A DNA stretch of 64,000 nucleotides from Hemicordylus capensis (lineage: Eukaryota > Chordata > Lepidosauria > Squamata > Cordylidae), in NCBI RefSeq assembly GCF_027244095.1, contig NC_069662.1, forward strand, positions 12,240,501-12,304,500, read 5' to 3'. Within the stretch, counting starts at the first letter, position 1, and the number at the start of each line of letters is the position of its first letter. Positions 55,001 through 63,889 of this stretch are shown here, piece after piece. A program made the position numbers and the translations under genes. A model generated the notes under the pieces. It searched no databases and was not told the origin of the DNA. It saw only the letters and a program-made list of their open reading frames with translations.

Positions 55001-56316
55001 GCTTTATACCAAGTCAGACTATATCAGACTGGGTCTGTCTAGCTCAGTATTTTCTACTCTGACTAGCAGCAGCTCTCCAGGGTTTCAGCCAGGAGTGTTT
55101 CCCAAATATGTTAAATAAAACAAACGAACTGCTGTAAAATGCTTGTCCCTGACGGGATTGAATCGAAAACATAATTAAAGGGTGATGCGCAAAGCCACCA
55201 GCAGGGGGCGCAGTCTTTTCTAGTTTGCACAAAACTCCCTACAATGGGAAAATATAGCTATTTTTTAACAATGTTGTAGGACTGTAACACAGCAACAAAA
55301 CCCGAAATAAGGCATCATAAATGTGAATGGCACCTTGCTGACAACACAGGGACTGTGGTGTCCATACACAGGCAATACAGAAGGACACTTAATGGACACG
55401 TAGTGACACTGTTGTCGTGTCCAATCAGGAAAGCGCCCTGGAGATACCAGGGATTGAACCTGGGATCTTCTGCGTGCAGAGCACCACTGAGCTATGGCCC
55501 CAGCCCCCTTGAGTATTAAACCCTCAAGCCTTGTCTATTAGAAGAACAGCTGCCCCCAGCCCATGTTCCTCCTAAAACTACACCAGCTGTTTTCAGTTCC
55601 ATGAGGACTAGTAACTTAGAAGAGAAGCCAAGAAGCTCTGGATCTGCAGCTATACAACTGATGTTTAGTTCCATGCTTATGCAGAACAATCTTGGACACA
55701 TGGAAAACACATGTCTGCCTAAAGTCTTCTAGACACCCTCTCAAAGTATGTATCTTTACTCCATCTCTGCCCTCCCTCCAAATCCTCCTTCTCCCTTTAC
55801 CTGGTTATTGAAGGCTGATTCCTCCAACTTTTTACCATACAGAGCCAGGTCCTTACGGACCACAGCAACCCGGTCAGGGGGTGCCAGGGGACCGAGGGGA
55901 ATGGCAATGACATCCTTCCGTCGCTTGAGGGACCCAAGGAGGGCTGAGTCCTCCGAAACACTCAAGACAAGACTGACACGCTAGAAAGAGAGAGACAGAG
56001 AGAAGCTGATGTAAGAAGGAGCCAACAGTCCTTCATCCAGCATCACCTACAGGTGGCAAGCAGAGTGTTATCTATCCCCAAGAACATGCAAGGAGATACC
56101 TAAAGTGTTACCTGGGGGAGTTGTTCAGGTAGCCAATCGGAGATCAGATGTCCACTGGCTGCATGGATGAGATCAGCACCATCTATCAAAACCACCAGAG
56201 ACTGGTGTCGCTTCAGTGATTGGGCCACAGAAATAAGAAGGGATTCAAACTGGCTGACGAGTCCCCTGCAAACAATTTGAGTGAGTTATCCGAGTTCTCT
56301 CTCTCTCTCTCTCTCC

Positions 56317-56357
<41 letters not shown>

Positions 56358-58235
56358 CACTGTCTCTGATCAGAAAGCTTCCCCCAATCCTGGACGACGC
56401 TACAAATGCAACATGCAAGTGCCAGGTGCAGACACAGAGAGGGGAAAAAAGGAACATCCATGAAATACATTGGGAAGACATACCCTTAATCTACATTTTG
56501 GTTGAGGAGACAATTTAGCATGCCTTCACCACATTCAATCCATTTTCAATCTCTCCCGCCACCCCTGCCCACACCCCCACTCCTTCCTGGGGTAAGCAAA
56601 CAGGTTCTGCAAGCGTTAGTAGGATTAGTTTGAACCAGGGAAAAGCAAGCTATGCATCATGCCTATTGGCTAGTACTTGTGCCGTCACAAAATCAAATAC
56701 CCATCCATCTCTGCAGCAGTTTTGTAATTGTTTTTAAATGTTTGTTTATACATTTATCATTCACCATACAAAAAATGATAATAATCACAGACCAAATACA
56801 CTGCTAAAAAAAAAAGCAGCCATTATCCCACCTGATATATAAGGAGAGGGCAAGGCTGATCCATCATTTGAATGGCTGGAACATCCCATGCAAATTACAA
56901 TGTCAAGCTCATGTTGCAGGTGAAGAACCCATACAGAGCTCAACAAAATGTTAAATTCATCTTCAGTCAGAGAGAAATTAATAATCTTCCCCCGTGCCTA
57001 TTCCCTGATGCATATGCTTCATGGCTCACACCCCAGAAAGGCAGGTGGTTTTTAAAAAAAAATTTGCGGGGTGGGGGTGGGGAATCCTAGAACTTAAGAA
57101 AATCCTTGCTGGATCAGGTCTCTCTAGTCCAGCACCCTGTTTCCAACCACAGCCCACCAGATGTCTTGGGAAGCCACACAACCAGGAGGTGAAGGAATGC
57201 TCCCTCTCCTGCTGCTGCTTCCCTGCAACTGGTACTCCATGCCTCTGAACATGGAGGCAACCTATCCTGGAGGCATCCAAACACCCAGAGAGTCCTCAAG
57301 ACGACAGATGTGCTAACCTGTAGCTTCTGGGTGGGGCTGGAGGCTCTTTCAGCTGTTTCCTCAGGAGGGCACAGAGATGAGCCAACATGACCTGGGCTTG
57401 GGCCTGATCGGGCCGGGCCCTGGTGAAGTGGGCCACGACGTGGTAACTGCGAGCGGAGTCACTGGGAGGCCGTCCCTTTGTCCTGAGCTCCTGGGCTAGG
57501 GCAGCCTGAGGTAAAGAGAAGGGAAAAGAATCTTCTTCAGATTGGGAGCCCTTTGGGGACAAGAAGTCGCTTTAACACCTGCTAACTTGGCAGAGAGGCA
57601 CCTCTTAGCGTGGTGATTCTCTTTACTGAGCAGGGGGAAAGCAACTGGCCCGATCCACCCCCAGCACACTACCTCCAGCGACTGTTGCTGGTGTCTATCT
57701 TATGTTTCTTTTTAGCTTGTGAGCCCTTTGGGGACAGGGAGACATCTTGTTTGTTTCTCTGGGTAAACTGCCCTGAGCCATTTTTTGAATGGCGTTATAG
57801 AAATTGAATAAACAACAACAACAATAAACCAGATATAACTGTAGTGGAGAAGAAAGAAAAACAAGTTAAAATAATCGACAGCAATACCAGGGGATAGCAG
57901 AATAGAAGAAAAAGAAATAGAAAAAAATCACCAAATACACAGATCTACAAATTGAAATTGAAAGACTGTGGCAGAAAAAGACCAAAATAAACCCAAGTAG
58001 TAATTGGCCCCCTAGGTGCAATTCCAAAACAACTTGAAGAGCACCTCAACACCATAGGGGCCACAGAAATCACCATCAGCCAATTACAAAAAGCAGCTTT
58101 ACCGGGAACAGCCTATATTCTGCGACGATATCTATGACAACATTGACAATAAAATTCAGCCATCCCAGATCCTTGGGAAGGACTCAATGTCTGGATAAAA
58201 CAAACCAGTCAATAACACCTGTCTGACTGTGTGTG

Positions 58236-58266
<31 letters not shown>

Positions 58267-61200
58267 AAATAGTAAAAAAATATATTCTAGCCTTGGGGAT
58301 GATGGGAGTTGTAGTCCAACACCACCTGGGTACCCAAGGCTAGAAACCCATTTTGCAAGGTACATCACTGCCAATATTTCAATATTGCGGGAAGAAGAGA
58401 GAGAACAACTGCAGAGCTTAAGGCCATCCATGCTAGAGGCTACGTTAGATCTGGGACTCCCCAGCTCGCACCCTTAGCCCCTTCTCAGAAAACAACAGGA
58501 TTTATAGGGGGCAGGGATCACAGCTCCACAGCAGAGCATCTGCTTTGACTGAAGAAGGTCCCACGTCTAGGGCTGGGCCAGCCTCCTGCCTAAAATCTTG
58601 GAGAACTGCTGCCAGTCAAGGTAGACAACATGAGCTAGAGACGGACCAAGGCTCTGATCCGGTCTAAGGCAGCTTTCTCCGCTGCCTGCATCTTTTCCGT
58701 CCCAAACCCAGCTCTTCCCCCACTGCTCACCAAGAAGACCGTCTTGCCTTGCCCAGGCGGGCCGCTCACAAGGTAGAGCCTTCCCCCACACAGCTGGGCA
58801 GCCGTGGCACTCAGCAGCTTTCCCCGGGCACAGCATCTCCTCTGCTGCAGCTCCTGGAAAGATTCTTGCAAGGCCATTCCCTCCTGCTCCTCTGAGTTGC
58901 TGCTGAGTATGGTGCCGTCAGCCTGGATGGGAGGAGGAGAGATCTAGGAGCGGTGTTTCTAAAAGACACAGACAGCTTCGACTTGTAGAGCTTTACAACA
59001 CTCTTTAGCTAAAACATTGTTTGCGTTCCCAAGGGCCAGAAAACAAGGGAACACCAACATTTTTTACTTTATGTTGATACCAGCAAAGTCCTGGGAATTT
59101 CTCCAGCCCCAATTTAACATGCTAAGGAGACATTCACTTCATGCAGGAGCATGAAGGGAGGAGAGCTGGTCTCTGGGTAGCAAGCATGAATGGTCACATA
59201 TGCTAAGCAGGGCTCATCCTGGTTTGCATTTGAATGGGATACGACATGTGAGAGCAGGGTAAGATATTGGGCCTGCTCTGGGAAGAGCACCTGCACGCTT
59301 GCATGCAGAAGGTTCCAAGTTCCCTCGTCATCTCCAGATAGGGCTGAGAGAGACTCCTGCCTGCTACCTTGGAGAAGTCGCTGCCAGTCTGTGTAGACAA
59401 TGGGCTGAGCTAGATGGACCACTCAGTATATGGCAGCTTCCTATGTTCCTGTTCCTTCGGTGCTCTCTGCACATACCTCTATGAACTGGTGACGGAGGCT
59501 CTCCCACACATCCTGCAGAACTTTGGCACCAAAATCCTGAAGGCCCTTGACGTACGGTCGGCCTTGGACTACTCCACCCCATTGGCACGTATATCTATTA
59601 AAAATATAGATAGATGGGGAAAGGGAAATAGTTAAGAAGATAATGACAGAGAGTCAAGGTGTCCCATCCTTCACCCACCAGCACCATGTCCCATCACCTG
59701 TCAAGTGAAGCCAGACCCTCATGTTTCCCTAAACGCTCCTTCAGGGCAGCCATGTGGTGCTCAGCCTCCTCCGATTCAGCTGCAAAATCAGCCTTCCATG
59801 TTTCCGGAACAGAGCTGCCAAAAGGGAACGTGCAGGAGACACCAGATTACAAAGATGGTCCGTATTCTGCACCAAAGGAAATCCAGGTTCTGAAGACTGC
59901 TCTTCCAGATTTAGAGTTCCACACCATTTGGTGGTGTGTTGGTTTTAAATCCAATGCTAGGGGACAGAGATGATTTGGGGGATGGAGTGAAGAGATCTGT
60001 GCAGAGACAGTGGCTTTAGGCATGCAGGGTCAGGCTACTGGTCCACCTAGGTCAGTACTGTCTGACCAGTGGCAGTCCTCCCACCCTTTCATGACCACAG
60101 TTGTGCATTACCAACAATCTGCAATTGCATCGCTCAAATGTAAAAATTTAATGTTGGATGCAGAACTCGGCACCCAGACCAACTTCAAGTTTCCCCCCCC
60201 TTTTTTAAAATTTAGAGTTTCTATCCTTGAAGACAACAGAGACAAGCTTCAAAAGTGTGGACAAATACCTAGCAAAACCTCAAATTAAGCATCTTTCCGA
60301 CACCAGCTCCCGCTGCCCCCCACTTAAAAAACAAACAAGTTTCCTACCAAGTGACTTGGGAACTATAGTTCTGCACAGGAGCAGCCACCATTGCTTCTGC
60401 AGTGAAGCAAGGGGTCTCAAAAGCTCACCATACCCCTCTGGAAATATCCATAAAGAGGACTAGAAACGTGCCAGGTTTTACTTTACTCTACAGGAAAGTC
60501 ATCTCTCTCTTCTTAGGATTTAGAATTTCCTAACTTTGAACCAGAATTTGGCACTTGAAGTAGACTTTAGAATAGGACAGCATTATTTAAAATAAAATGC
60601 TTTACTCAAGGAAGTCTGGTTCTCGGAGATAGAAGAAGGCCCTGGATCCTGCTGCGGGATCATTGCAACTGTTCAAAAACTGAACGGCCTCCAGCTCTGT
60701 GATGGAACGGCCCGCCGGGTAGGACTTCACCTGTAGAGAAACACAAGCTTATGTTCATGCCAACACATTTTAAAAGCTCCAAACGTGTAGAAGCTTTGCA
60801 TGAGCAGTTGAAGATTATTCTCTCTCTTTTTCTGAATGCATGCCTTGCTAAATCCCGATTCTCCATTTGCCTTACCACATTAAATAGTAAGCCCCTTGGG
60901 GCAGAGATTTTATTATTATTATTATTTTGCTTAGGTTCCTCTGAGAAATAACTACCACTACGAACATTTATACACCACTTTTCAAAGCAGTTTACATAGA
61001 AACATAAATAAGAAACGTATCTACCGATGGCTATAATAATAATATGCATGATGTTCTCTCCAACAAGGAACATGTCACATGTAAACAATAATAATATTAT
61101 TATTATTTAATAATAATAAATAAAATAAATGTAAACAATTACTTTTCATATTCTTATGCATATAAATAGGAAGCCCAATACACATGAGGGACTCCAGATC

Positions 61201-63386
61201 ACAGCATTCCTTTTTAAGGGACAGGTGCTTCCATCTGACACCCTCTGGCCCCCAATGTCACAGAGTCCAACCAGAACCAGATTTCCCGCAGGGCCCTCAC
61301 TCACCCATTCATACTGGGGTTCGTCTGGTAAGGAATACTCCTGGGGGACATGGCCATAGCGCTCTCCTAGAATCCCAATGAAGAGATGGCTCCGTGAGAC
61401 TTCAGACAAGCAGAGCTCTAGCTGCCTAGAGAGAGAACCATTTCTGACATCAGAGCACGCTTGTGCCGAACTTTTAATTGCTTTATGTATGCACAACGCA
61501 AAGAGCAGGTGTCGTAATACAGAACCTAGAGATGTCCCCTGGCCTGAAACACAAAGTCTGTGGCATCCATGGACAAATACTCCCTTTGCTCCTCAGTTTC
61601 CTTCTTCACCGAGTCCACCCACCCACCCACCATGACCTCCCCACCCCATACTTGTTCCGCTGGGCCTCGTGTTCAGTGATCCCCCAGCGCAGGTCAATTT
61701 CCTCTATTGCCAGGCAGAAAGCGGCAGCCCGTGAGCGTAACTCGGGGAAGACAGAGCGGATAAGGAGGTCACGTTCACCATGCATGTCCCGGAAGGTAGA
61801 GGAGACAAACACCCTCACGGAGCGCCACCTGTGGAAAATAGGAACACATGAAGCTGCCATATACTGAGTCAGACCACTGGACTATCGAGCTCAGTATTGT
61901 CTTCACAGACAGGCAGCGGCTTCTCCAAGGTTGCAGGCGGGAATCTCTCTCAGCCCTATCTCGGAGATGCTGCCAGGGTGGGAACTGGGAACCTTCTGCT
62001 CTTCCCAGAGCAGCTCCATCCCGAGGGGAATCTCTTACAGTGCTCACACATCAAGTCTCCCATTCAAATGCAACCAGGGCAGACCTGCTTAGCTAAGGGG
62101 ACAAGTCATGCTTGCTACCACAAGACCAGCTCTCCTCCCTAGTAAAGTTGCGCCGTCGAGTCTGTGTCAACTCCTGGTGACCACAGAGCCCTGAGGTTTT
62201 CTTTGGTAGAACACAGGAAGGGTTTACCTTTGCCATCTCCCCTGCAGTTTGAGATGATGCCTTTCAGCATCTTCCTAGATCGCTGTTGTCCAATATAGGT
62301 GTTTCCCATAGTCTTTGAAACAAGCAGCAGGGATTCAAACCAGCAACCTCTTGCTCCTTAGGCACGTTATTTCCCCGCTACACCATTAGGTGGCTTCTCC
62401 TCCCTAGACCACTTCCCTTATAGCATTGGAGACTGTCAGAACCCCAAAGCCCCACCCCAGATCACCCCCTTTCCATCCCCCCTACTTTCCCCTCACAATC
62501 ACCTGCTCTTGGGGACAGCCATCAAGGGTACAGCCCCCGATTCCTCTTCAGCTGTTGCCACCCTCTGCTTTTTGGGCAGGCCATGGAGTTCGTCAATCTT
62601 CCCAATATGCTCCAGGAAACGGGAATCACCACATTTGGCCATGAACCTGTCAGAAACAAAGAATGGCTGCAGAGTTTATACCTTGGAACTCCACATTTTT
62701 GCCAGCTGTTTTTTTTTTAAAGTGGCCCCAGATTTCTGCCTTCTTTGCTAGCTCTACTCCTTCAGCTTTTTTCAGTTGCTAAAAGCCACCAGCAATCAAA
62801 GCTCATTTAAAAAACAACAACACACACACACAAAGAGACTCCCCTTTTAGCCAGTAGTACCCATTGAGGAAAATATCTTTTGCAATCCTATGAAACAGAA
62901 GAGAAAAAGGCATCCTTATAGTGACCATTCACCAATAAAGATAGTTAGCCAGTAGGTCCTCTTATAGCCGTCTCCATCAGCTTTCCTTCCCTGGTCCAGA
63001 CACTAACCTGAGCACCTGTTCACTGAATCCACTCAACACCACCTCATTCCTGGAACTAAAATCATGCCACTCCCTGCAATTGGAAGAGATAGAAAGAAAT
63101 TTAGGGGACACTCAGTTATGTGGTATTTCACCCCCATCTTGCTTTAACATAAACAACCGCTGTAACTCTGCTTGAGCCCTGAAGAACAGGCGGGACAGGA
63201 ATCCAACTCATACTGAAAAACCTCCAACTTGACCACCCCTAGGACCAGACTGTGGCCTACTCACCTTGCATTGGCACAGACATTAACAAACAGGCAGCCA
63301 GGGGCCACATGGTGGCGATAGAGTGGCAGGTATGAGCCATCAAATGTGTTCTTGCGCTCACTGCTCAGCACGAGGATTGTGTCCAC
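26336..63386 (-). CDS. TEP1: TEP1 (telomerase-associated protein 1), 3' 40 coding exons
   Basis: TEP1 is a large component of vault particles and binds telomerase and vault RNA. Forty exons were traced on the minus strand, all GT-AG and phase-consistent, totalling 5,403 nt: 1,800 residues and a TGA stop at 26336-26338. Human TEP1 has 2,627 residues, so about 830 N-terminal residues (TEP1 repeats and most of TROVE) lie right of the window. Order: end of the TROVE/vWA region (1-110), DUF4062 (111-250), NACHT (about 290-570, Walker A GPPGQGKT at 384-391, Walker [10 protein letters not shown] at 480-488), helical linker (about 570-885), then a WD40 array (about 885-1800) ending [13 protein letters not shown]. 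No frame break is seen. The gene faces PARP2 tail to tail as in human. Exon coordinates are given in the five block entries. Confidence 0.95.
26598..26725. mobile_element. Palindromic hAT-like MITE
   Basis: AACACTGTTCCCTCTAACAG and ATCTGGGAACACGGCC are the ends, with CCCAGCATCCCCAGCTGCAA inside. It belongs to the CAGTGTTCCCTC subfamily also seen at 620 and 2659, and lies in the last TEP1 intron. Confidence 0.6.
26893..26998. mobile_element. hAT-like MITE remnant
   Basis: ACAACTCCCATCATTCTCAG faces GAGATGATGGGAGCTGTATT. Confidence 0.45.
27574..27702. mobile_element. Palindromic hAT-like MITE, near perfect
   Basis: CAGGGTTGGGGAACCTTGGC and its exact complement end the element, and the arms pair almost throughout. 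The flanks are tcctagag (27566-27573) and ctctagag (27703-27710), a 6/8 match fitting an 8-bp target duplication. Confidence 0.82.
28067..29422. mobile_element. 1.36-kb DNA transposon with very long inverted arms
   Basis: It opens TAGGGATGTGTAAATTGATT and closes with CAATTTGTGCACATCCCTA. Further in, GCAAAATGTGTGGTCACTAT (about 28318) is matched by its complement near 28990, and TTCCTATGAGGATTTATTAC by a block near 28925. The arms thus pair over hundreds of bases. Internal tracts include poly-A (28261-28280) and CA repeats (about 28456-28473). The flanks ctaaatag and ccagatag match at 6/8. There is no coding sequence. It may be a hAT-type foldback element. Confidence 0.7.
29822..29848. repeat. 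CTA microsatellite
   Basis: About nine CTA units at the tail of the following reversed SINE. Confidence 0.85.
29849..30058 (-). mobile_element. Sauria SINE
   Basis: TTTATGTCCCGCTCTTCCTC to CACTACACCACGCTGGCTCT, reversed, with the CTA tail before it. It ends 53 bp before a TEP1 exon. Confidence 0.85.
30881..31192 (-). mobile_element. 5S/tRNA-headed SINE, full copy
   Basis: GGAACATAGGAAGCTGCCTT starts the reversed body. CAACCAGGGTGGACCCTGCT and CTTGCTACCACAAGACCAG close it with the 5S-like head. Confidence 0.8.
31231..31358. mobile_element. Palindromic hAT-like MITE
   Basis: TTTGGGTCCCCAGATGTTGG is opposed by CCAGCATCTGGTGACCCATG. It lies beside the preceding SINE. Confidence 0.55.
32990..33160 (-). 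mobile_element. CR1 LINE fragment
   Basis: GGTCTAATCCATTTTTCAAA, then GTGGTAGTGAGTTCCACAAG, corresponds to the part of CR1 that encodes the W-N-S-L-P motif ([10 protein letters not shown] on the minus strand). Confidence 0.6.
33568..33652 (-). mobile_element. 5S-like head of a 5S/tRNA SINE
   Basis: GTCTCCCATTCAAATGCAAG, GAGTGGACCCTGCTTAGCAA and ATGCTTGCTACCACAAGGCC. Only the head is present, so the head can be seen as a unit. Confidence 0.7.
34277..34412. mobile_element. Palindromic hAT-like MITE with perfect 8-bp duplication
   Basis: CAGGGATTCTCAGCCTTGAG and GGTTGAGAACCCATG are the ends. The flanks cactaagc (34269-34276) and cactaagc (34413-34420) are identical. This is the best proof of hAT-type integration in the window. 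The arms pair over nearly the full 136 bp. Confidence 0.9.
35115..35200 (+). mobile_element. tRNA-headed SINE, head only
   Basis: GGGCTGAAGCTCAGAGGTGG, TCTGCTTTGCATGCAGGAGG and GGTTCAATCCCCGGCATC form a good tRNA-like A/B-box pair. Confidence 0.7.
35950..36112. repeat. GA microsatellite and GACAG minisatellite
   Basis: GAGA runs flank about six copies of a 10-bp GACAGACAGG-type unit (about 36021-36079). All long frames across it are low-complexity. Confidence 0.9.
37155..37275. mobile_element. Palindromic hAT-like MITE
   Basis: CAGGCACTCTCAGACTTGGG and AAATTTGAGAACGCCTG end it. The flanks cctgatgg (37147-37154) and ccttatgg (37276-37283) match at 7/8. Confidence 0.8.
38160..38700 (-). mobile_element. 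L2/CR1-like LINE, C-terminal reverse transcriptase and tail
   Basis: On the minus strand it encodes [35 protein letters not shown] and [17 protein letters not shown] non-coding tail and a family-specific 3' end near CACCTCCTCCAAAGACTC follow. It is 5'-truncated and degenerate. Confidence 0.8.
39068..39318 (+). repeat. Dispersed repeat with LINE-like tail
   Basis: TCAGCTAACCAGGCAAAGAA, then AGAGGGAAAGCAACTATCCC and GATTGTGTTTTCCTTGAGGA; a more diverged member of the family at 12735. Confidence 0.5.
40763..40945 (-). mobile_element. CR1 LINE tail
   Basis: CATAAGAACAGCCCTGCTGG, then CCTCTAGTCCAGCATCCCAC and CTGCTGTTACTCTCCTGCAA. Confidence 0.7.
41432..41897. mobile_element. hAT-like MITE split by a SINE
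   Basis: The left part GGGGTTCTCCAACTTGGGTC to about 41480 and the right part from about 41806 to AAGTTGGAGAATCCCTG (about 41897) are the two arms of one palindromic MITE. The 5S/tRNA SINE at 41484-41805 sits at its centre, with the short repeat AGTAT on both sides. Confidence 0.75.
41484..41805 (+). mobile_element. 5S/tRNA-headed SINE, full copy, inside a MITE
   Basis: GAGCTGGTCTTGTGGTGGCA starts the 5S-like head and GTTTGCATTTGAATGGGAGA continues it. Then come GGGGCCGCTCTGGGAAGAGC and the body, ending GGCAGCTTCCTATGTTCCT. Confidence 0.85.
44372..44495 (-). mobile_element. Sauria-type SINE fragment
   Basis: ACGCTTCCTCCAAGGAGCTC, then TCTTCACAACAACCTTGGAG and GTTGAGAGATAGTGACTGGC; diverged body without the tRNA head. 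Confidence 0.65.
48008..48145. mobile_element. Palindromic hAT-like MITE with perfect 8-bp duplication
   Basis: CAGGGTTTCTCAACGTGTGG and ACACGTTGAGAATCTCTG are the ends. The flanks are atttagag at 48000-48007 and at 48146-48153. Confidence 0.9.
48258..48715 (-). mobile_element. Composite SINE with both 5S-like and tRNA-like heads, MITE inside
   Basis: Reversed order: the body starts near GAGGAAGCTGCCTTATAGC and is interrupted by the MITE at 48325-48462. It resumes to GGATTGAACCGGCGACTG and the tRNA-like GCATGCAAAGCAGGTGC and GAGCTACGGCTGC. Last comes the 5S-like CACCAGGGTGGACCCTGC and CGCAAGACCAGCTCTCCTGC. It shows best that the 5S-like part was joined in front of a tRNA-headed SINE. Confidence 0.82.
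48325..48462. mobile_element. hAT-like MITE inserted in a SINE
   Basis: CAGGGGTGGGCAAACGTGGC and GGTCGGGAACCCCTG are the ends. The flanks gtctatcc (48317-48324) and gtctacac (48463-48470) match at 6/8. The intact one is the complement of GTGTAGAC in the SINE body. Confidence 0.82.
48975..49011. repeat. GA microsatellite
   Basis: GA repeats directly upstream of a TEP1 exon acceptor (minus strand), preceded by a G run. Confidence 0.9.
49315..49462 (+). repeat. Dispersed repeat with LINE-like tail, 3' part
   Basis: AGATTGGGAGCCCTTTGGAG, then TCTCTGTGTAAACCTCCCTG, ending in AAATAAATAAATAA. Confidence 0.55.
50335..50508 (-). mobile_element. tRNA-headed SINE
   Basis: AAAGCTGCCTTCTAGTGAGT to GGGATTGAACCTAGGACC and GCATGCAAAGCAGAGC; reversed. 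Confidence 0.75.
51648..51965 (+). mobile_element. tRNA-headed SINE split by a MITE
   Basis: GCTGTAGGTCAGTGGTCAAG and TCTGCTTTGCATGCAGAAGG form the head. The body runs to GCAGTCACTGTAGAC, is broken by the MITE at 51781-51916, and resumes GTGTAGACAATAATG. Confidence 0.82.
51781..51916. mobile_element. hAT-like MITE inserted in a SINE
   Basis: CAGGGATTCTCAACGTTGGG and its near complement are the ends, with arms pairing almost perfectly. The flanks ctgtagac (51773-51780) and gtgtagac (51917-51924) match at 7/8. Confidence 0.9.
52251..52344. repeat. 21-bp minisatellite, about 4.5 units
   Basis: The unit GGAGCCACACGGCCCCATTC plus one A is repeated with no change in the inner copies. It lies in the TEP1 intron between exons 51250-51389 and 52574-52724. 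Confidence 0.92.
53275..53580 (+). mobile_element. 5S/tRNA-headed SINE, full copy
   Basis: GCGAAGCAGGGTCTGCCCC and GCATTTGAATGGGAGACTAC form the 5S-like head. The body ends GGCAGCCTCCTATGTTCC. It starts about 20 bp from a TEP1 exon. Confidence 0.82.
53626..53850. repeat. Repeat matching 55230-55436 in inverted orientation
   Basis: GGGCGCATTCCAGATTACAC, then AAAGTGCCATTCACATTTTC, is the approximate complement of sequence ending AGGAAAGCGCCC near 55435. It could be the end of a decayed DNA transposon. Confidence 0.5.
54985..55502 (-). mobile_element. tRNA-headed SINE interrupted by another repeat
   Basis: GAGAGCTGCTTTATACCAAG to GGAGTGTTTCCC (about 55102) and then GGAGATACCAGGGATTGAAC to CACTGAGCTATGGCCCC are the two parts. 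The insert (about 55103-55435) is related to 53626-53850. Confidence 0.65.
56297..56357. repeat. TC/CA microsatellite
   Basis: A CT run is followed by a CA run, 32 bp from a TEP1 exon boundary, so it lies in the polypyrimidine/purine zone of the minus-strand acceptor. Confidence 0.9.
57085..57260 (-). mobile_element. CR1 LINE tail
   Basis: GAACTTAAGAAAATCCTTGC, CTCTAGTCCAGCACCCTG and CTGCTGCTTCCCTGCAACTG. Confidence 0.65.
57540..57815 (+). repeat. Dispersed repeat with LINE-like tail
   Basis: ACCTGCTAACTTGGCAGAGA, GGGAAAGCAACTGGCCCGAT, TGTGAGCCCTTTGGGGACAG and AAATTGAATAAACAACAAC. It is the most complete member. Confidence 0.6.
57835..58215 (+). mobile_element. R4-like LINE, C-terminal fragment
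   Basis: The plus strand gives [14 protein letters not shown]-type and [17 protein letters not shown] in neighbouring frames, then [17 protein letters not shown] and [20 protein letters not shown]. The words ERLW, VIGxLG and LQKxALxGTAxILR are the signature of the C-terminal part of R4-clade non-LTR retrotransposons. A frame shift lies between the two halves near 57990. Confidence 0.75.
58233..58267. repeat. AAAT microsatellite
   Basis: About eight AAAT units, probably the tail of the R4-like LINE just before. Confidence 0.85.
58505..58680 (+). mobile_element. tRNA-headed SINE, decayed
   Basis: CAGCAGAGCATCTGCTTTGA, then AAATCTTGGAGAACTGCTGC, CAGTCAAGGTAGACAACATG and CTAAGGCAGCTTTCT. Confidence 0.65.
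59157..59455 (+). mobile_element. 5S/tRNA-headed SINE, full copy
   Basis: GGGTAGCAAGCATGAATGGT, GCTAAGCAGGGCTCATCCTG and TTTGCATTTGAATGGGATAC are the 5S-like head. The body ends GGCAGCTTCCTATGTTCCT, 22 bp before the TEP1 exon at 59477. Confidence 0.85.
60606..61828 (-). other. TEP1: TEP1 block 2: DUF4062 domain
   Basis: Exons 61652-61828, 61305-61425 and 60606-60730. They read [56 protein letters not shown] and [18 protein letters not shown]. The SSTFRDM and DLRWG words are typical of DUF4062, which precedes NACHT or other P-loop domains in many proteins. Confidence 0.9.
61843..62136 (-). mobile_element. 5S/tRNA-headed SINE, full copy
   Basis: GGAACACATGAAGCTGCCAT starts the reversed body. 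CAACCAGGGCAGACCTGCTT, TAGCTAAGGGGACAAGTCAT and ACCACAAGACCAGCTCTCCT end it. Confidence 0.85.
62140..62395 (-). mobile_element. Other tRNA-related SINE
   Basis: GTCAACTCCTGGTGACCACA is in the body. GCAGGGATTCAAACCAGCAA then CGCTACACCATTAGGTGG is the reversed tRNA-like head. A small piece of the same family lies at about 4675-4710 (GGATTCGAACCAGCAACCTC). Confidence 0.65.
62503..63386 (-). other. TEP1: TEP1 block 1: end of TROVE/vWA region
   Basis: Exons 63265-63386, 63008-63073 and 62503-62646. They read [52 protein letters not shown] and [16 protein letters not shown]. This is the end of the vWA-like fold that closes the TROVE RNA-binding module. The exon at 63008 is only 66 bp. Confidence 0.88.
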
Positions 63387-63544
63387 CTGGAGCAGGGAAG
63401 GGAAATAAAAGCGCTCAACAAGAACCTTCCAGAAGGTTCCAAAGGACCCTGCATAGGCCTACCATTCCTCTGCTCAAGTAAGAATGCATATCCTCGAGGT
63501 TACCCAACTAATCTTCAAGACAGTCTGTTCCCACATGGTTTGGG

Positions 63545-63737
63545 ATAGGGCCGTAGCAAATTGGTAGAACATCTGCTTTGCATACAGGAGCTCGTGGTTT
63601 CACTCCCTGGCAGCATCTCCAGGTAGGACTGGGAGAGGCTCTTGCCTGAAACTTTGGAGAGCCGTTGCCAGTCAGCGTAGACAATACAGACCAATGGTAT
63701 ATCTTGGCAGAAGCCAGCTTCCTATGTGCCTATGGTT
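63545..63737 (+). mobile_element. tRNA-headed SINE
   Basis: AGGGCCGTAGCAAATTGGTA, CATCTGCTTTGCATACAGGA and the body to GAAGCCAGCTTCCTATGTG. Confidence 0.75.
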
Positions 63738-63889
63738 TTCTGCATTATATGGCATGCATTGGTAACCCACAATTCAAGTATTAATCAACTGCACTAACTA
63801 GATCAGGGGTTCTCAACCTTGGTTTTCCAGGAGTTGTTGGTCTGCAACTCCCATCATCATCATGCTTAATGCTGGGATATTCAGGACAG

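Larger units (their letters stand above)
55801..59814 (-). other. TEP1: TEP1 block 3: NACHT NTPase
   Basis: Exons 59698-59814, 59477-59594, 58731-58922, 57318-57505, 56112-56265 and 55801-55980. The block opens with [18 protein letters not shown]. Walker A is [12 protein letters not shown] and Walker B is [31 protein letters not shown] then [20 protein letters not shown] cover the sensor and later NACHT region. The lysine and aspartate needed for nucleotide binding are present. Confidence 0.92.

Noticed and set aside
53626-55436. One 1.8-kb transposon with long inverted ends
   Set aside because: The right-hand arm sits inside a SINE whose other half lies within the supposed element, so two separate fragments of the same family in opposite orientation fit better.
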